This document shows positions 27,422 to 35,895 of a stretch of 64,000 nt of DNA, piece by piece. Source of the DNA: Methylobacterium marchantiae (GTDB lineage: Bacteria > Pseudomonadota > Alphaproteobacteria > Rhizobiales > Beijerinckiaceae); assembly GCF_022179405.1 (NCBI RefSeq), contig NZ_BPQT01000022.1, forward strand, positions 61,032 through 125,031. Direction: 5' to 3'. Numbering within the stretch: position 1 is the stretch's first letter; each line of letters starts with the position of its first letter. Under the pieces are notes generated by a model that did no database searches, was not told where the DNA came from, and saw only the letters and a list, made by a program, of their open reading frames with translations. The position numbers and the translations under genes are program-made.

Positions 27422-28438
27422 ATGATCAGTCTTCAGGGACCGCAAGGCGCGGTCGAGCATTCCGGCGCAGCCGATGGCGGCACCGTGCCGAACCATGCGA
27501 TCTGGATCGATCTCAACGACCCGAGCGCCGAGGAGGCGGAACACATCGAGGCGGCCACGGGTCTGCGTGTGCCCTCGCGCAAGGCCCTGAGCGAGGTCGA
27601 GAATTCGAGCCGCCTGCGCCGCCTCAAGAACGGCCTCTCGCTATCCACGCCGATGATCACCTTCGACAAGGTGGATTCGCAGCTGACCCCGCTCGGCTTC
27701 GTCCTGACGAAGGACCGCCTCATCACCGTGCGGTTCAACGAGCTGCGCGCCTTCGCCGAGGTCAAGAAGCGCATCGGCGAGGGCGACGGCGATTGCGCGT
27801 CCGGCACCGAGATCTTCCTGCTGCTGATGGAGGAACTGGTCGACAGCCTCGCCGACGCCCTGGAGGAGATGGGGTCCGACCTCGACGCGCTCTCCACCCG
27901 GATCTTCGATTTCGACGTGAGGGCAGGCGGCGTCGCCAGCGATGCCGGCAGGACTCCGGGCACCGGAACCCCGCGGCGGCGCGACCTCGCCCTCCGGCGC
28001 ATCCTGCGAAGCGTCGGGCGACGGGGCAAGGCGCTCGGCAAGATCCGCTCGAGCCTGCTCGGACTGGAGCGCATTCTCCCCTTCGTCGCCGGCGAGTGCG
28101 AACACCTCCTCGGCGAGGGCGAGATGCCGCGTTTCGAGACCCTGCGGCGGGACATCGCCTCCCTCGACGAGTTCGAGATCCGGCTGTCGGAAAACGTGCA
28201 GTTCCTCCTCGACGCGACCCTCGGCCTCATCAACATCGAGCAGAACAACACCTTCCGGGTGCTCACCGTCGTCTCGGTGGTGGGCGTGCCGCCGACCCTG
28301 ATCGCCTCGATGTACGGCATGAACTTCAAGCACATGCCGGAACTCGACTGGTTCTACGGCTATCCCTATGGTCTGTCGTTGATCGTCGTCAGCGCGATCA
28401 TCCCCGTCATCTTCTTCAAGCTGCGCGGGTGGTTCTGA
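27422..28438 (+). CDS. CorA-family divalent cation transporter
   Basis: A 338-residue protein of the CorA/ZntB 2-TM-GxN family, an inner-membrane pentamer for Mg2+, Co2+ or Zn2+. The cytoplasmic N-terminal domain (about 1-270) ends in the long stalk helix. The first membrane helix carries the hallmark YGMNF motif (about residue 298), and a second helix (LSLIVVSAIIPVIFFKL) ends at the C-terminus. About residues 165-190 are a Gly/Pro/Thr-rich insertion (DAGRTPGTGTPRRR) in the helical part that I do not see as a usual CorA feature. Ion specificity cannot be decided from the sequence. Confidence 0.9.
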   Translation: MISLQGPQGAVEHSGAADGGTVPNHAIWIDLNDPSAEEAEHIEAATGLRVPSRKALSEVENSSRLRRLKNGLSLSTPMITFDKVDSQLTPLGFVLTKDRLITVRFNELRAFAEVKKRIGEGDGDCASGTEIFLLLMEELVDSLADALEEMGSDLDALSTRIFDFDVRAGGVASDAGRTPGTGTPRRRDLALRRILRSVGRRGKALGKIRSSLLGLERILPFVAGECEHLLGEGEMPRFETLRRDIASLDEFEIRLSENVQFLLDATLGLINIEQNNTFRVLTVVSVVGVPPTLIASMYGMNFKHMPELDWFYGYPYGLSLIVVSAIIPVIFFKLRGWF

Positions 28439-28552
28439 GCCGCGCGCGACCTCGTCTCCTCTCGGCTTAGGGGAATCTTTGCGGGCGGGGCGCAAGGATC
28501 GGAAACAGGGCCGGACGTCCGGCGACCAGAATCGACCCCCAGAATCGACCTC

Positions 28553-30001
28553 ATGGCCGTGATCACCGCCTTCATCCTGAATGCCGGGCTCAATTTCGGC
28601 CTCGGCCTGCTCCTGGCGAAGCTGATGGGGCCGGCGGATTTCGGCCTGTTCGGCCTCGCCACCACCGGCGCCGTGGTCCTCAACACCCTGGTCTTCGAAT
28701 GGCTGCGCCTGTCGGCGACGCGGTTCTATTCCAGCCGCGTCCGGCGCGAGGAACCATGGATCCGTCATGGGCTCGACCGCGCCTACGCGATCCTCGCCCT
28801 CGTCCTGCTCGTGGCCTCCGCCCTCTGCGCCATTCTCGGCGCGACCGTGGAGATGGATGCCGAAGGCCGCCTCGCCATCGCGGCCGGCGCCGGCATGGCC
28901 GCCTTCGGCATCGGCCTGTTCGATTACCACGCGGCGCTCGCCCGCGCGCGCTTCGATGGCGGCCTCTATCTCAAGCTCACCATCGTCAAGAACGGCCTGT
29001 CCTTCCTGCTCATGGCCGGGGCGGCCTGGCTCTTTCCCCAGCCGGTCTGGGTCCTCGTCGCCTGCGGGCTCAGCCAGTTCCTTCCGGTGGTGGTCCTGCG
29101 CAAACCCCTGCTCGATCCGCCGGTGCCGATCGTCAGGGTCCGGATGGGCGAGACCTGGCGCCTCTTCCGCGCCTACGGGCTTCCGCTGATCGCCGCGAAC
29201 GCGATCTACCAGATCACGCCGTTCCTCAACCGGAGCGCCATCGCCATGCAGTTCGGACTGGCGGAGGCCGGCTATTTCGCCCTCTCGGCCGACGTGGCCT
29301 CGCGCAGTCTCAGCATGATCGGGACGGCCATGGATCTCATTCTCTTCCAGCTCGCCGTGCGGGTGGACGAGCACGAGGGTCATGTGGCGGCCGAGGCCCA
29401 GATCGGGCGCAATGCGGGGATCGTGGTGGCGCTGATGGTGCCCTGCGCCGGCGGCCTCTGGGCCGTGCTTCCGGCGATCCAGGGTCTCGTCGTGCCGGAG
29501 GCGTATCGCGGCCCCTTCGTTCTCTACGCGATGCTGCTGATCCCCGGCCTGCTCTGCGGCACGCTGATCAATTTCGGCCTCAACCCGATCTTCCAGATCC
29601 GCCGCAAGACGGTCCCGGTGATCGCCGCCGCCGTCATCGGTCTCGCGGTGAACGCCGCCTGCCTGTTCGTCCTGCCGGCGCGTTTCGGCGCACCGGGCAT
29701 CGCCATGGCCCAGAGCGCCGGCCTCGTCGCCTCGACCCTGTGGCTGGCGGTCCGGGCGCTGACCGGCCCGCGCCGGCTGCGCATCGCGTGGCGGGACGTC
29801 TTCACCGCCTGCGCCTCGACCCTGGCGATGATGGGCTGCCTCGCGCCGTTCCGGCACATGGACCCGGCCGCCGCCCTGGCCCTCTGCGTGCCGCTGGGCA
29901 TCCTGGTCTACGCCGCCCTCGTCTGGATCTTCGACATCGCCGGCCTGCGGGGAATGCTGGCGACCCATCTCAAGCAGCGCGCCATGACGCCGACGGCCTG
30001 A
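28553..30001 (+). CDS. Polysaccharide flippase (Wzx/MOP superfamily)
   Basis: A 482-residue membrane protein with about 12-14 hydrophobic spans. The N-terminus FILNAGLNFGLGLLLAKLMGPADFGLFGLA is the typical opening of oligosaccharide flippases, with the conserved GPADFGLF segment at about residue 25. It would move a lipid-linked polysaccharide unit across the inner membrane. No glycosyltransferase or polymerase genes are adjacent, so the polysaccharide is unknown. ATG 28553 is the first start; there is no clear ribosome site in front of it. Confidence 0.85.
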   Translation: MAVITAFILNAGLNFGLGLLLAKLMGPADFGLFGLATTGAVVLNTLVFEWLRLSATRFYSSRVRREEPWIRHGLDRAYAILALVLLVASALCAILGATVEMDAEGRLAIAAGAGMAAFGIGLFDYHAALARARFDGGLYLKLTIVKNGLSFLLMAGAAWLFPQPVWVLVACGLSQFLPVVVLRKPLLDPPVPIVRVRMGETWRLFRAYGLPLIAANAIYQITPFLNRSAIAMQFGLAEAGYFALSADVASRSLSMIGTAMDLILFQLAVRVDEHEGHVAAEAQIGRNAGIVVALMVPCAGGLWAVLPAIQGLVVPEAYRGPFVLYAMLLIPGLLCGTLINFGLNPIFQIRRKTVPVIAAAVIGLAVNAACLFVLPARFGAPGIAMAQSAGLVASTLWLAVRALTGPRRLRIAWRDVFTACASTLAMMGCLAPFRHMDPAAALALCVPLGILVYAALVWIFDIAGLRGMLATHLKQRAMTPTA

Positions 30002-30089
30002 GGAACCGGCCCCGCTTGAAAGCGGTGCCTCCCTTCCCGCATATGGTCCGGCAAAGGATGCCGTCGAGCATCATGTCGGGTAGGAAACG

Positions 30090-31277
30090 ATGCGGTCATA
30101 CGAGCCTCAGGACGAGGGCGAGGCGCAAGCCATCGTCGCCGACGCTGCCGCCCGGTCCGAGCCGATGCGGCTCGTCGGCGGGGGCACCAAGGCCGCTGTC
30201 GGCCGGCCGGCCCAGGACGAGGCGACTCTCTCCTCCCTGAGATTGTCCGGGATCACCCTCTACGAGCCGGCCGAGATGGTGGTGGCCGCGCGAGCCGGCA
30301 CGCCCCTCGCCGAGGTCCAGACGCTGCTCGCCGAGCGCGGCCAGATGCTGCCCTTCGAACCGATGGACCATCGCATCCTGATGGGCTCGGCCGGCGAGCC
30401 GAGTTTCGGTGCCGTGGCGGCGACCAACAATGCCGGCCCGCGCCGGATCAATGCGGGGGCCGCCCGCGACAGCCTCATCGGCGTGCGCTTCGTCAACGGG
30501 CGCGGCGAGGCGATCAAGTCCGGCGGCCGCGTTATGAAGAACGTGACCGGCCTCGACCTCGTCAAGCTCATGGCCGGCTCGTGGGGCACGCTGGGCCTCC
30601 TCACCGAAGTGACCTTCAAGGTGCTGCCGGTCCAGGAGCGCGTGGCGACCCTGGCCTTCCCGGGCCTCGACGACGCGACGGCGGTGGCCGCCCTCAGCGC
30701 GGCGCTCGGATCGCCGTTCGAGCTCACCGGCGCCGCCCACCTGCCCTCCGGGCTCGACGGGCCGAGCCCGCGCACCCTGATGCGCGTCGAAGGGTTCTCC
30801 GAATCCATCGACTATCGCCTCGGCGAATTGCGCAAGCTCCTGAAGCGGTTCGGCGAACCGGAGATCATCGAGGACGGGATCGGGGCGGTCCTCTGGGCCG
30901 CGATCCGCGACGTGATCCCGCTGACGGAGCCGCGCATCTCCGCCGTGTGGCGGATCTCGACGACGCCGGGTCACGGCCCGGCCGTCACCGCCGCCATCGC
31001 CGCGCAGCGCGAGGCGCGCTGGTTCTACGATTGGGGCGGCGGCCTCGTCTGGCTCGCCACCTCGGCCGAGGGCGATGCCGGCGCCGAGATCATCCGCGCA
31101 GCGCTCCGCTCCACCGGCGGCCACGCCACCCTGGTGCGGGCGCCCGACGCGGTGCGGGCCTCGGTCGCCGTCTTCGAGCCCCTGGCCGCACCGCTGATGC
31201 GGATCACGGCCGGGATCAAGGCGGCCCACGACCCCAAGGGCGTGTTCAATCCGGGCCGGATGTATGCGGGGATTTGA
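30090..31277 (+). CDS. glcE: Glycolate oxidase FAD-binding subunit GlcE
   Basis: A subunit of the membrane-associated glycolate dehydrogenase (GlcDEF), which oxidises glycolate to glyoxylate. It is 395 residues long with the PCMH-type FAD domain: LVGGGTKAAVGRP (about residue 29), DHRILMGSAGEPSFGAVAATNNAGPRR as separate FAD-binding stretches (about 92-118), and KNVTGLDLVKLMAGSWGTLGLLTEVTFK (about 150-177). The C-terminus ends DPKGVFNPGRMYAGI, as expected. It overlaps the next gene (DUF2585) by 14 nt. The FAD/Fe partner glcF is 0.7 kb downstream, but glcD is not upstream. A flippase gene occupies that position. Confidence 0.93.
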   Translation: MRSYEPQDEGEAQAIVADAAARSEPMRLVGGGTKAAVGRPAQDEATLSSLRLSGITLYEPAEMVVAARAGTPLAEVQTLLAERGQMLPFEPMDHRILMGSAGEPSFGAVAATNNAGPRRINAGAARDSLIGVRFVNGRGEAIKSGGRVMKNVTGLDLVKLMAGSWGTLGLLTEVTFKVLPVQERVATLAFPGLDDATAVAALSAALGSPFELTGAAHLPSGLDGPSPRTLMRVEGFSESIDYRLGELRKLLKRFGEPEIIEDGIGAVLWAAIRDVIPLTEPRISAVWRISTTPGHGPAVTAAIAAQREARWFYDWGGGLVWLATSAEGDAGAEIIRAALRSTGGHATLVRAPDAVRASVAVFEPLAAPLMRITAGIKAAHDPKGVFNPGRMYAGI

Positions 31278-31881
31278 GCTTCGCGCCGACGCCGTTCCGA
31301 CCGCCCGGCCGGCGCTCCATTCCGTCTTCTACGCCGCTGCGGCACTGCTGGTGCTCGGAACGGCGGTCACGCTCCTCGCCATGGGCCGTGAGCCGTTCTG
31401 CACCTGCGGGACGATCCGCCTCTGGTACGGCAACGTCCACGGGCCGGAGAATTCGCAGCAGATCGCCGACTGGTACACGCCGTCCCACGTCATCCACGGC
31501 TTCCTGTTCTACGGCGCGGCCCATCTTGTCGGCCGGATCGTCGGCCGGCCCCTGCCGCTCGGCCTGGGATTCCTCATCGCCGTCGGCGTCGAATGCGCCT
31601 GGGAAATCGCCGAGAACACGCCCGCCGTGATCGCGCATTACCGGCAGGCGACCATGGCCGCCGGCTATGTCGGCGACAGCGTGCTCAACTCGCTCTGCGA
31701 CATCGCGGCGATGGCCCTCGGCTTCTGGCTCGCCCGCCGGCTTCCGGCCGCGGCGGTGGTGATCGCGGGGCTCGCCATGGAGATCGGCGTCGGCTACGCT
31801 ATCCGCGACAATCTCACCCTCAACGTCCTCATGCTCCTGCACGATTTCCCCGCTATCAGGGCGTGGCAGGCCGGGGCTTAG
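31264..31881 (+). CDS. DUF2585 (UPF0314) membrane protein
   Basis: A 205-residue integral membrane protein with about five or six spans. The conserved core RLWYGNVHGPENSQQIADWY (about residues 55-74), followed by TPSHVIHGFLFYG, GVECAWEIAENT and GYVGDSVLNSLCD, is the UPF0314/DUF2585 signature. Several invariant His, Glu and Asp residues lie near the membrane, so an enzymatic role such as a hydrolase is conceivable. No activity is known to me. It overlaps glcE by 14 nt and lies between glcE and glcF, so the three are likely one transcript. Confidence 0.88.
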   Translation: MRGFELRADAVPTARPALHSVFYAAAALLVLGTAVTLLAMGREPFCTCGTIRLWYGNVHGPENSQQIADWYTPSHVIHGFLFYGAAHLVGRIVGRPLPLGLGFLIAVGVECAWEIAENTPAVIAHYRQATMAAGYVGDSVLNSLCDIAAMALGFWLARRLPAAAVVIAGLAMEIGVGYAIRDNLTLNVLMLLHDFPAIRAWQAGA

Positions 31882-31994
31882 AGGCGTTCCAAGGCTCGGC
31901 TTCCGTCGACATTGTCTCTAAGCTGCGGGAAACAGCGCCGGGCGGCGGAAGATCGCTCCGCGTTTGGACGATGTCGGGACCCCGAGGAAACGCC

Positions 31995-33380
31995 GTGCAG
32001 ACCAATTTCAGCCTGACGCAGCTCGCCGATCCGGCGATGGCGGCCTCGGAGAAGATCCTGCGGACCTGCGTGCATTGCGGGTTCTGCACCGCCACCTGCC
32101 CGACCTACCTGCTGCTCGGCGACGAACTCGATTCTCCGCGCGGCCGCATCTACCTGATCAAAGACATGCTGGAGGGCGGAAAGCCGGCCACGCCGGAAGT
32201 GGTCAAGCACGTCGATCGCTGCCTCTCCTGCCTGTCCTGCATGACGACCTGCCCGTCGGGGGTGCATTACATGCACCTCGTGGATCACGCCCGCACTCAT
32301 ATCGAGGAGACCTATCGCCGGCCGCTGAGCGACAGGCTCCTGCGCAGCGTGCTCGCCTTCGTGCTGCCCTATCCGAACCGCTTCCGCCTCGCGCTGCTCG
32401 CCGCCAAGATCGGAGGGCCGTTCCGGCCGCTGGTCGCCCAGCTTCCGCGGGTGGGCAACCGCCTCGCGGCGATGCTCGACCTCGCCCCGGCGCTCCTCCC
32501 CAACCGCAACATCACCGACCGGCCGGGCATTTTCCCGGCCGACAACCGTGCGCGGGAAGCGAGCGCCATGCTCCAGGGCGAGGCCGCCCCGAGCCGGGCC
32601 AGCCGGGTCGCTTTGCTGCGCGGCTGTGCCCAGAGCGTCCTGCGCCCCGATTTCAACGAAGCGGCGATCCGCCTCCTCACGCGCCACGGCGTCGAGGTGG
32701 TGCAGGCGAAGGGGGAGGGGTGCTGCGGCGCGCTCACCCATCATATGGGCAAGTCGGAATCCTCCCACGCCCAGGCCAAGCGCACCATCGATGCCTGGAT
32801 CGCCGAGATGGACGGCGCCGGCCTCGACGCGATCATCGTCACCGCCTCGGGCTGCGGCACGACGATCAAGGATTACGGCTTCATGTTCCGCGACGACCCG
32901 GCCTATGCCGAGAAGGCGGCCCGGGTCTCGGGGATCGCCAAGGACGTGACCGAATACGTGGCGACCTTGGGCCTGATGCCCCCGCTCTTCGAGAGCGACC
33001 TCGTGGTCGCCTACCACTCGGCCTGTTCGATGCAGCACGGGCAGGGCATCCGCACCGAGCCGAAGAACCTGCTCAAGAAGGCCGGCTTCACCGTGAAGGA
33101 CGTGCCCGAAGGCCATATCTGTTGCGGCTCGGCCGGCACCTACAACATCCTCCAGCCGGAGATCGCGAACCGCCTTCGCGCCCGGAAGGTGGCCAATATC
33201 GAGCGCTTGCGCCCCGACCTCATCGCCACCGGCAATATCGGCTGCGCCACGCAGATCGGGAACGGCACGAGCCTCCCCATCGTGCACACCGTGGAATTGC
33301 TGGATTGGGCGACGGGCGGCCCTAAGCCAGCGGTGCTCGAGGGCCTGGGCGGGACGCGGGTGCTGGAGGCGGCGGAGTAG
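31995..33380 (+). CDS. glcF: Glycolate oxidase iron-sulfur subunit GlcF
   Basis: A 461-residue Fe-S subunit of glycolate dehydrogenase. It has two 4Fe-4S clusters in the N-terminal part (CVHCGFCTATCP near residue 21 and CLSCLSCMTTCP near 77), then two CCG (cysteine-rich, DUF224) domains with GCCGAL (about 243) and CCGSAG (about 377) that bind further cofactor or face a quinone. The GTG at 31995 was chosen: GAGGAAA sits 7 nt before it and it gives the family N-terminus MQTNFSLTQLADP. An ATG at 31971 would add eight residues. It transfers electrons from the flavin subunits to the quinone pool. Confidence 0.93.
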   Translation: MQTNFSLTQLADPAMAASEKILRTCVHCGFCTATCPTYLLLGDELDSPRGRIYLIKDMLEGGKPATPEVVKHVDRCLSCLSCMTTCPSGVHYMHLVDHARTHIEETYRRPLSDRLLRSVLAFVLPYPNRFRLALLAAKIGGPFRPLVAQLPRVGNRLAAMLDLAPALLPNRNITDRPGIFPADNRAREASAMLQGEAAPSRASRVALLRGCAQSVLRPDFNEAAIRLLTRHGVEVVQAKGEGCCGALTHHMGKSESSHAQAKRTIDAWIAEMDGAGLDAIIVTASGCGTTIKDYGFMFRDDPAYAEKAARVSGIAKDVTEYVATLGLMPPLFESDLVVAYHSACSMQHGQGIRTEPKNLLKKAGFTVKDVPEGHICCGSAGTYNILQPEIANRLRARKVANIERLRPDLIATGNIGCATQIGNGTSLPIVHTVELLDWATGGPKPAVLEGLGGTRVLEAAE

Positions 33381-33383
33381 CGC

Positions 33384-33584
33384 TCAGGCCGCGTCGGCCA
33401 GGGATTTCAGATCGGCGCCGCGCGCCATGTGCACCGACGCGTCGAGGATTTCGATACCGACGACACGACCTTCGGCGTCGAGATCGAAGATGATCCCCGG
33501 ACGGATTTCCTCGCTCTCCACCACGGACTCGTCGGAGAAGCCGAGATAAAGCGCGTCGACCTGAGAATCGTAGCTCGTCTTCGT
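33384..33584 (-). pseudogene. DUF2283-like gene with ACG in place of its start codon
   Basis: An intact 66-codon frame encodes a DUF2283-type protein: KTSYDSQVDALYLGF, then SVVESEEIRPGIIFDLDAEG, then VVGIEILDAS, ending SLADAA. The first codon that fits the family's usual N-terminus (M-K-x-x-Y-D) is ACG at 33584-33582. A GGAGG ribosome site stands exactly 8 nt before it, where ATG would be expected. No ATG, GTG or TTG lies in frame upstream before a stop, and the first in-frame GTG would remove a third of the domain. Either the gene is silenced by an ATG-to-ACG transition, or it starts inefficiently at ACG. DUF2283 proteins are small and often found next to DUF4258, as here. Confidence 0.75.
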
Positions 33585-33841
33585 CGGTTTAGCCTCCGTG
33601 TTCGGTTCCGATCGAGGAATGCCGTGATCACACGAATTTCGCTGTGCGGGCTTTCATCTATCACGCGAAGGATGCGTCCGCCGCATTCCGGCAGTGATCG
33701 ATACGCCCTCATGCGCTCGGGGTGATCGGGGTCCGGTTCCAGGGATTCCGGGTTCCTGATCGTCCTTTCGATCCATTCTCGGTCGAGTCCGCGTCGGGCG
33801 AGACGTTGATCGGCATGATCGACGAACAGGATCGGCTTTAT
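33581..33841 (-). pseudogene. DUF4258-like gene (toxin-like partner) lacking its start and stop codons
   Basis: An uninterrupted frame encodes a DUF4258-type protein of about 86 residues: KPILFVDHADQRLARRGL, then DREWIERTIRNPE, then RILRVIDESPHSEIRVITAFLDR. Where the initiator should be is ATA (33841-33839), inside the TAA stop of the upstream ribbon-helix-helix gene. An ancestral ATGA overlap with one G-to-A change explains this. At the other end the expected TGA is CGA (33583-33581), because the same T-to-C change that made ACG of the DUF2283 ATG also removed this stop, so the frame runs on to 33407. A CTG four codons in is a possible weak start. DUF4258 proteins have been viewed as RelE-like; that role is inference. 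Confidence 0.7.
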
Positions 33842-34059
33842 CGTCCCCGCTCTCGAACCGAGCTGAGCACGAACACCCGGATCGCCGACGACAAATTCTG
33901 CGCGCCCCGCGCCTCGTCGATCTCGCCGATCAGCACCTGAACCGATTGCTCCCTGGCGGCGGCGATCTCGCGCAGCGCCTCCCAGAACGGCGTCTCCAGC
34001 GACACGCTGGTGCGGTGGCCGGCGATCATCACCGAGCGTTTGGTGGTGCCGGCGGTCAT
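33838..34059 (-). CDS. Ribbon-helix-helix domain protein
   Basis: A 73-residue protein with a ribbon-helix-helix DNA-binding fold: TTKRSVMIAGHRTSVSLETPFWEALREIA carries the beta strand (RTSVSLE, about residues 16-22) and first helix, and SVQVLIGEIDEAR with NLSSAIRVFVLSSVRER the second helix and tail. Proteins of this type sit beside fumC and a DUF4169 gene in many Rhizobiales. It may be a small regulator or have another role. Its stop overlaps the initiator position of the degenerate DUF4258 gene. The start is ATG 34059; the frame upstream is open but crosses an intergenic GC-palindrome. Confidence 0.85.
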   Translation of the reverse strand: MTAGTTKRSVMIAGHRTSVSLETPFWEALREIAAAREQSVQVLIGEIDEARGAQNLSSAIRVFVLSSVRERGR

Positions 34060-34109
34060 CGCGGTCGGTCCCTCCCCCCTCCGCGGGGGAGGGGGACGCG
34101 TCGCGCTCG

Positions 34110-34301
34110 TCACCCGTCCGAATCCGGCCCCACGAGCTTGTGGCCCTCGTGGCGCGAGAATTCGATGGCCTTCTTGGCCTCGGCCAGGGTCTTCGCCTTC
34201 TTCGGTCGGCCGAAGGCGATTCGGTTGTCCGCCGCCTTCTCTTCCTTCTCGGCCCGCAACTTTCCCTTGCGGACCGAACGCAGGTTGATGATCTCGGCCA
34301 T
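34110..34301 (-). CDS. DUF4169 family protein
   Basis: A 63-residue, highly charged protein (many Lys, Glu and Arg). The N-terminus MAEIINLRSVRKGKLRAEKE and the central NRIAFGRPK motif are typical of DUF4169. It is predicted helical and cytoplasmic. No function is known to me. It lies between fumC and the ribbon-helix-helix gene in the same direction and is probably co-transcribed with them. A GC-rich perfect palindrome (CCTCCCCC/GGGGGAGG, about 34073-34092) sits in the 50-bp gap to the next gene. Confidence 0.85.
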   Translation of the reverse strand: MAEIINLRSVRKGKLRAEKEEKAADNRIAFGRPKKAKTLAEAKKAIEFSRHEGHKLVGPDSDG

Positions 34302-34328
34302 ATCGAACCCCGTCAGTCGACGCGTTGT

Positions 34329-35753
34329 TCAGTCGACGCTCGGCGCCAGCATGGTCTCGGGGCGGACGACGCGGTCGAACTCCTCCTCCGTGACGTAGCC
34401 GAGGCGCAGCGCCTCCTCCTTCAGGGTGGTGCCGCGCTTGTGCGCGGTCTTGGCGATCTCGGCGGCCTTGTCGTAGCCGATCGAGGGCGCGAGCGCCGTC
34501 ACCAGCATGAGCGAGCGGCTCATCAGGTCGGCGATCTTGTCCTCGTTGGCCTTGATGCCGACGACGCAATTGTCCGCGAAGCTGACGGCCGCGTCGGCGA
34601 GGATGCGGATCGATTGCAGTACCGCATTGGCGATGACCGGCTTGAACACGTTGAGCTCGAAATTGCCCTGGCTACCGGCGAAGCTCACCGTGGTGCCGTT
34701 GCCGATCACCTGGGCGCAGACCATGGTCAGCGCCTCGCACTGCGTCGGGTTGACCTTGCCCGGCATGATCGACGAGCCGGGCTCGTTCTCCGGCAGGGAG
34801 AGCTCGCCGAGACCCGAACGCGGGCCCGAGCCCAGGAAGCGGATGTCCTGGGCGATCTTGAACAGGCCCGCCGCCAGCGCCGAAAGCGCCCCTTGCGTGA
34901 AGACGAGGGCGTCGTGAGTGGCGAGCGCCTCGAACTTGTTGGCGGCCGAGGTGAAGGGCAGGCCGGTGAGCTCGGCGACCTTGGCGGCGAACTTCTCCGC
35001 GAATTCCGGATGGGCGTTGAGGCCGGTGCCCACCGCCGTGCCGCCCTGCGCCAGGGCCAGCACGCCCGGAAGCGTCGCCTTCACGCGCTCTGTGCCCAGA
35101 GCCACCTGCGCGACGTAGCCGGAAAATTCCTGGCCGAGGGAGACGGGCGTCGCGTCCTGCAAATGGGTGCGGCCGATCTTGACGATGGACGAGAACGCCT
35201 CGGACTTGGCCTGGAGCGCGTCGTGCAGGTGCTTCAGGGAGGGCAGCAGCCGGTCGTTGATCTCGCGCGAGACCGCGATGTGCATGGCCGTCGGGAACAC
35301 GTCGTTGGAGGACTGGCCCCGGTTGACGTGGTCGTTGGGATGGACCGGCGATTTGCCGCCGCGCTTGCCGCCGAGCAGCTCGTTGGCCAGGCTGGCGATG
35401 ACCTCGTTGGCATTCATGTTCGACTGGGTGCCGGAGCCCGTCTGCCAGACCACGAGGGGGAATTCCTGGTCGTGCTCACCGGACACCACCTCGGCCGCGG
35501 AGGCGGCCACGGCCTGGGCCACCTTCGGATCGAGGGCGCCGAGGTCCTGGTTCACCAGGGCGGCGGCCTGCTTGACCATCCCGAGGGCATGGACGAGGGG
35601 CGCCGGCATCTTCTCAGTGCCGATCTTGAAGTTCTGGATCGAGCGCTGGGTCTGCGCGCCCCAGTAGCGATGGGCCGGAACCTCGATCGGGCCGAACGTG
35701 TCGGACTCGGTCCGGGTGGCGGACGTATCGGTGGGGCTTTCGAGCGGCGACAT
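34329..35753 (-). CDS. fumC: Class II fumarate hydratase
   Basis: Hydrates fumarate to L-malate in the TCA cycle; a heat-stable, iron-free homotetramer. The 474-residue length is normal. Motifs are [13 protein letters not shown] (about residue 109), [17 protein letters not shown] (about 195), and the superfamily signature [17 protein letters not shown] with its catalytic Ser loop (about 328). The start at ATG 35753 leaves about a dozen poorly conserved residues before the conserved core. Downstream come DUF4169 and RHH genes in the same direction. The last codons and the stop (GCGTCGACTGA) are repeated 16 bp further on, a small 3' duplication. Confidence 0.96.
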   Translation of the reverse strand: MSPLESPTDTSATRTESDTFGPIEVPAHRYWGAQTQRSIQNFKIGTEKMPAPLVHALGMVKQAAALVNQDLGALDPKVAQAVAASAAEVVSGEHDQEFPLVVWQTGSGTQSNMNANEVIASLANELLGGKRGGKSPVHPNDHVNRGQSSNDVFPTAMHIAVSREINDRLLPSLKHLHDALQAKSEAFSSIVKIGRTHLQDATPVSLGQEFSGYVAQVALGTERVKATLPGVLALAQGGTAVGTGLNAHPEFAEKFAAKVAELTGLPFTSAANKFEALATHDALVFTQGALSALAAGLFKIAQDIRFLGSGPRSGLGELSLPENEPGSSIMPGKVNPTQCEALTMVCAQVIGNGTTVSFAGSQGNFELNVFKPVIANAVLQSIRILADAAVSFADNCVVGIKANEDKIADLMSRSLMLVTALAPSIGYDKAAEIAKTAHKRGTTLKEEALRLGYVTEEEFDRVVRPETMLAPSVD

Positions 35754-35895
35754 CGTGGCCTCTTAGATGGCGGGATATGCGGCCCTACTTAGACGGTGCG
35801 GCCCAAAACCGCGATGGTGGTTTATTGCAAAGGCGTCACAGGTCCGTGCCGGAGTCAGGCATCGTCCCCGTCGATGCCAGCGAGGACGAATGCCG

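Noticed and set aside
27641-29968. Minus-strand open frame of 775 codons across the CorA and flippase genes
   Set aside because: It spans two real genes and the gap between them and has low-complexity His/Gln/Glu/Gly-rich content; no domain is visible.
33722-33940. Plus-strand frame of 72 codons opposite the DUF4258 and RHH genes
   Set aside because: It is antisense to two recognisable small proteins and shows no domain.
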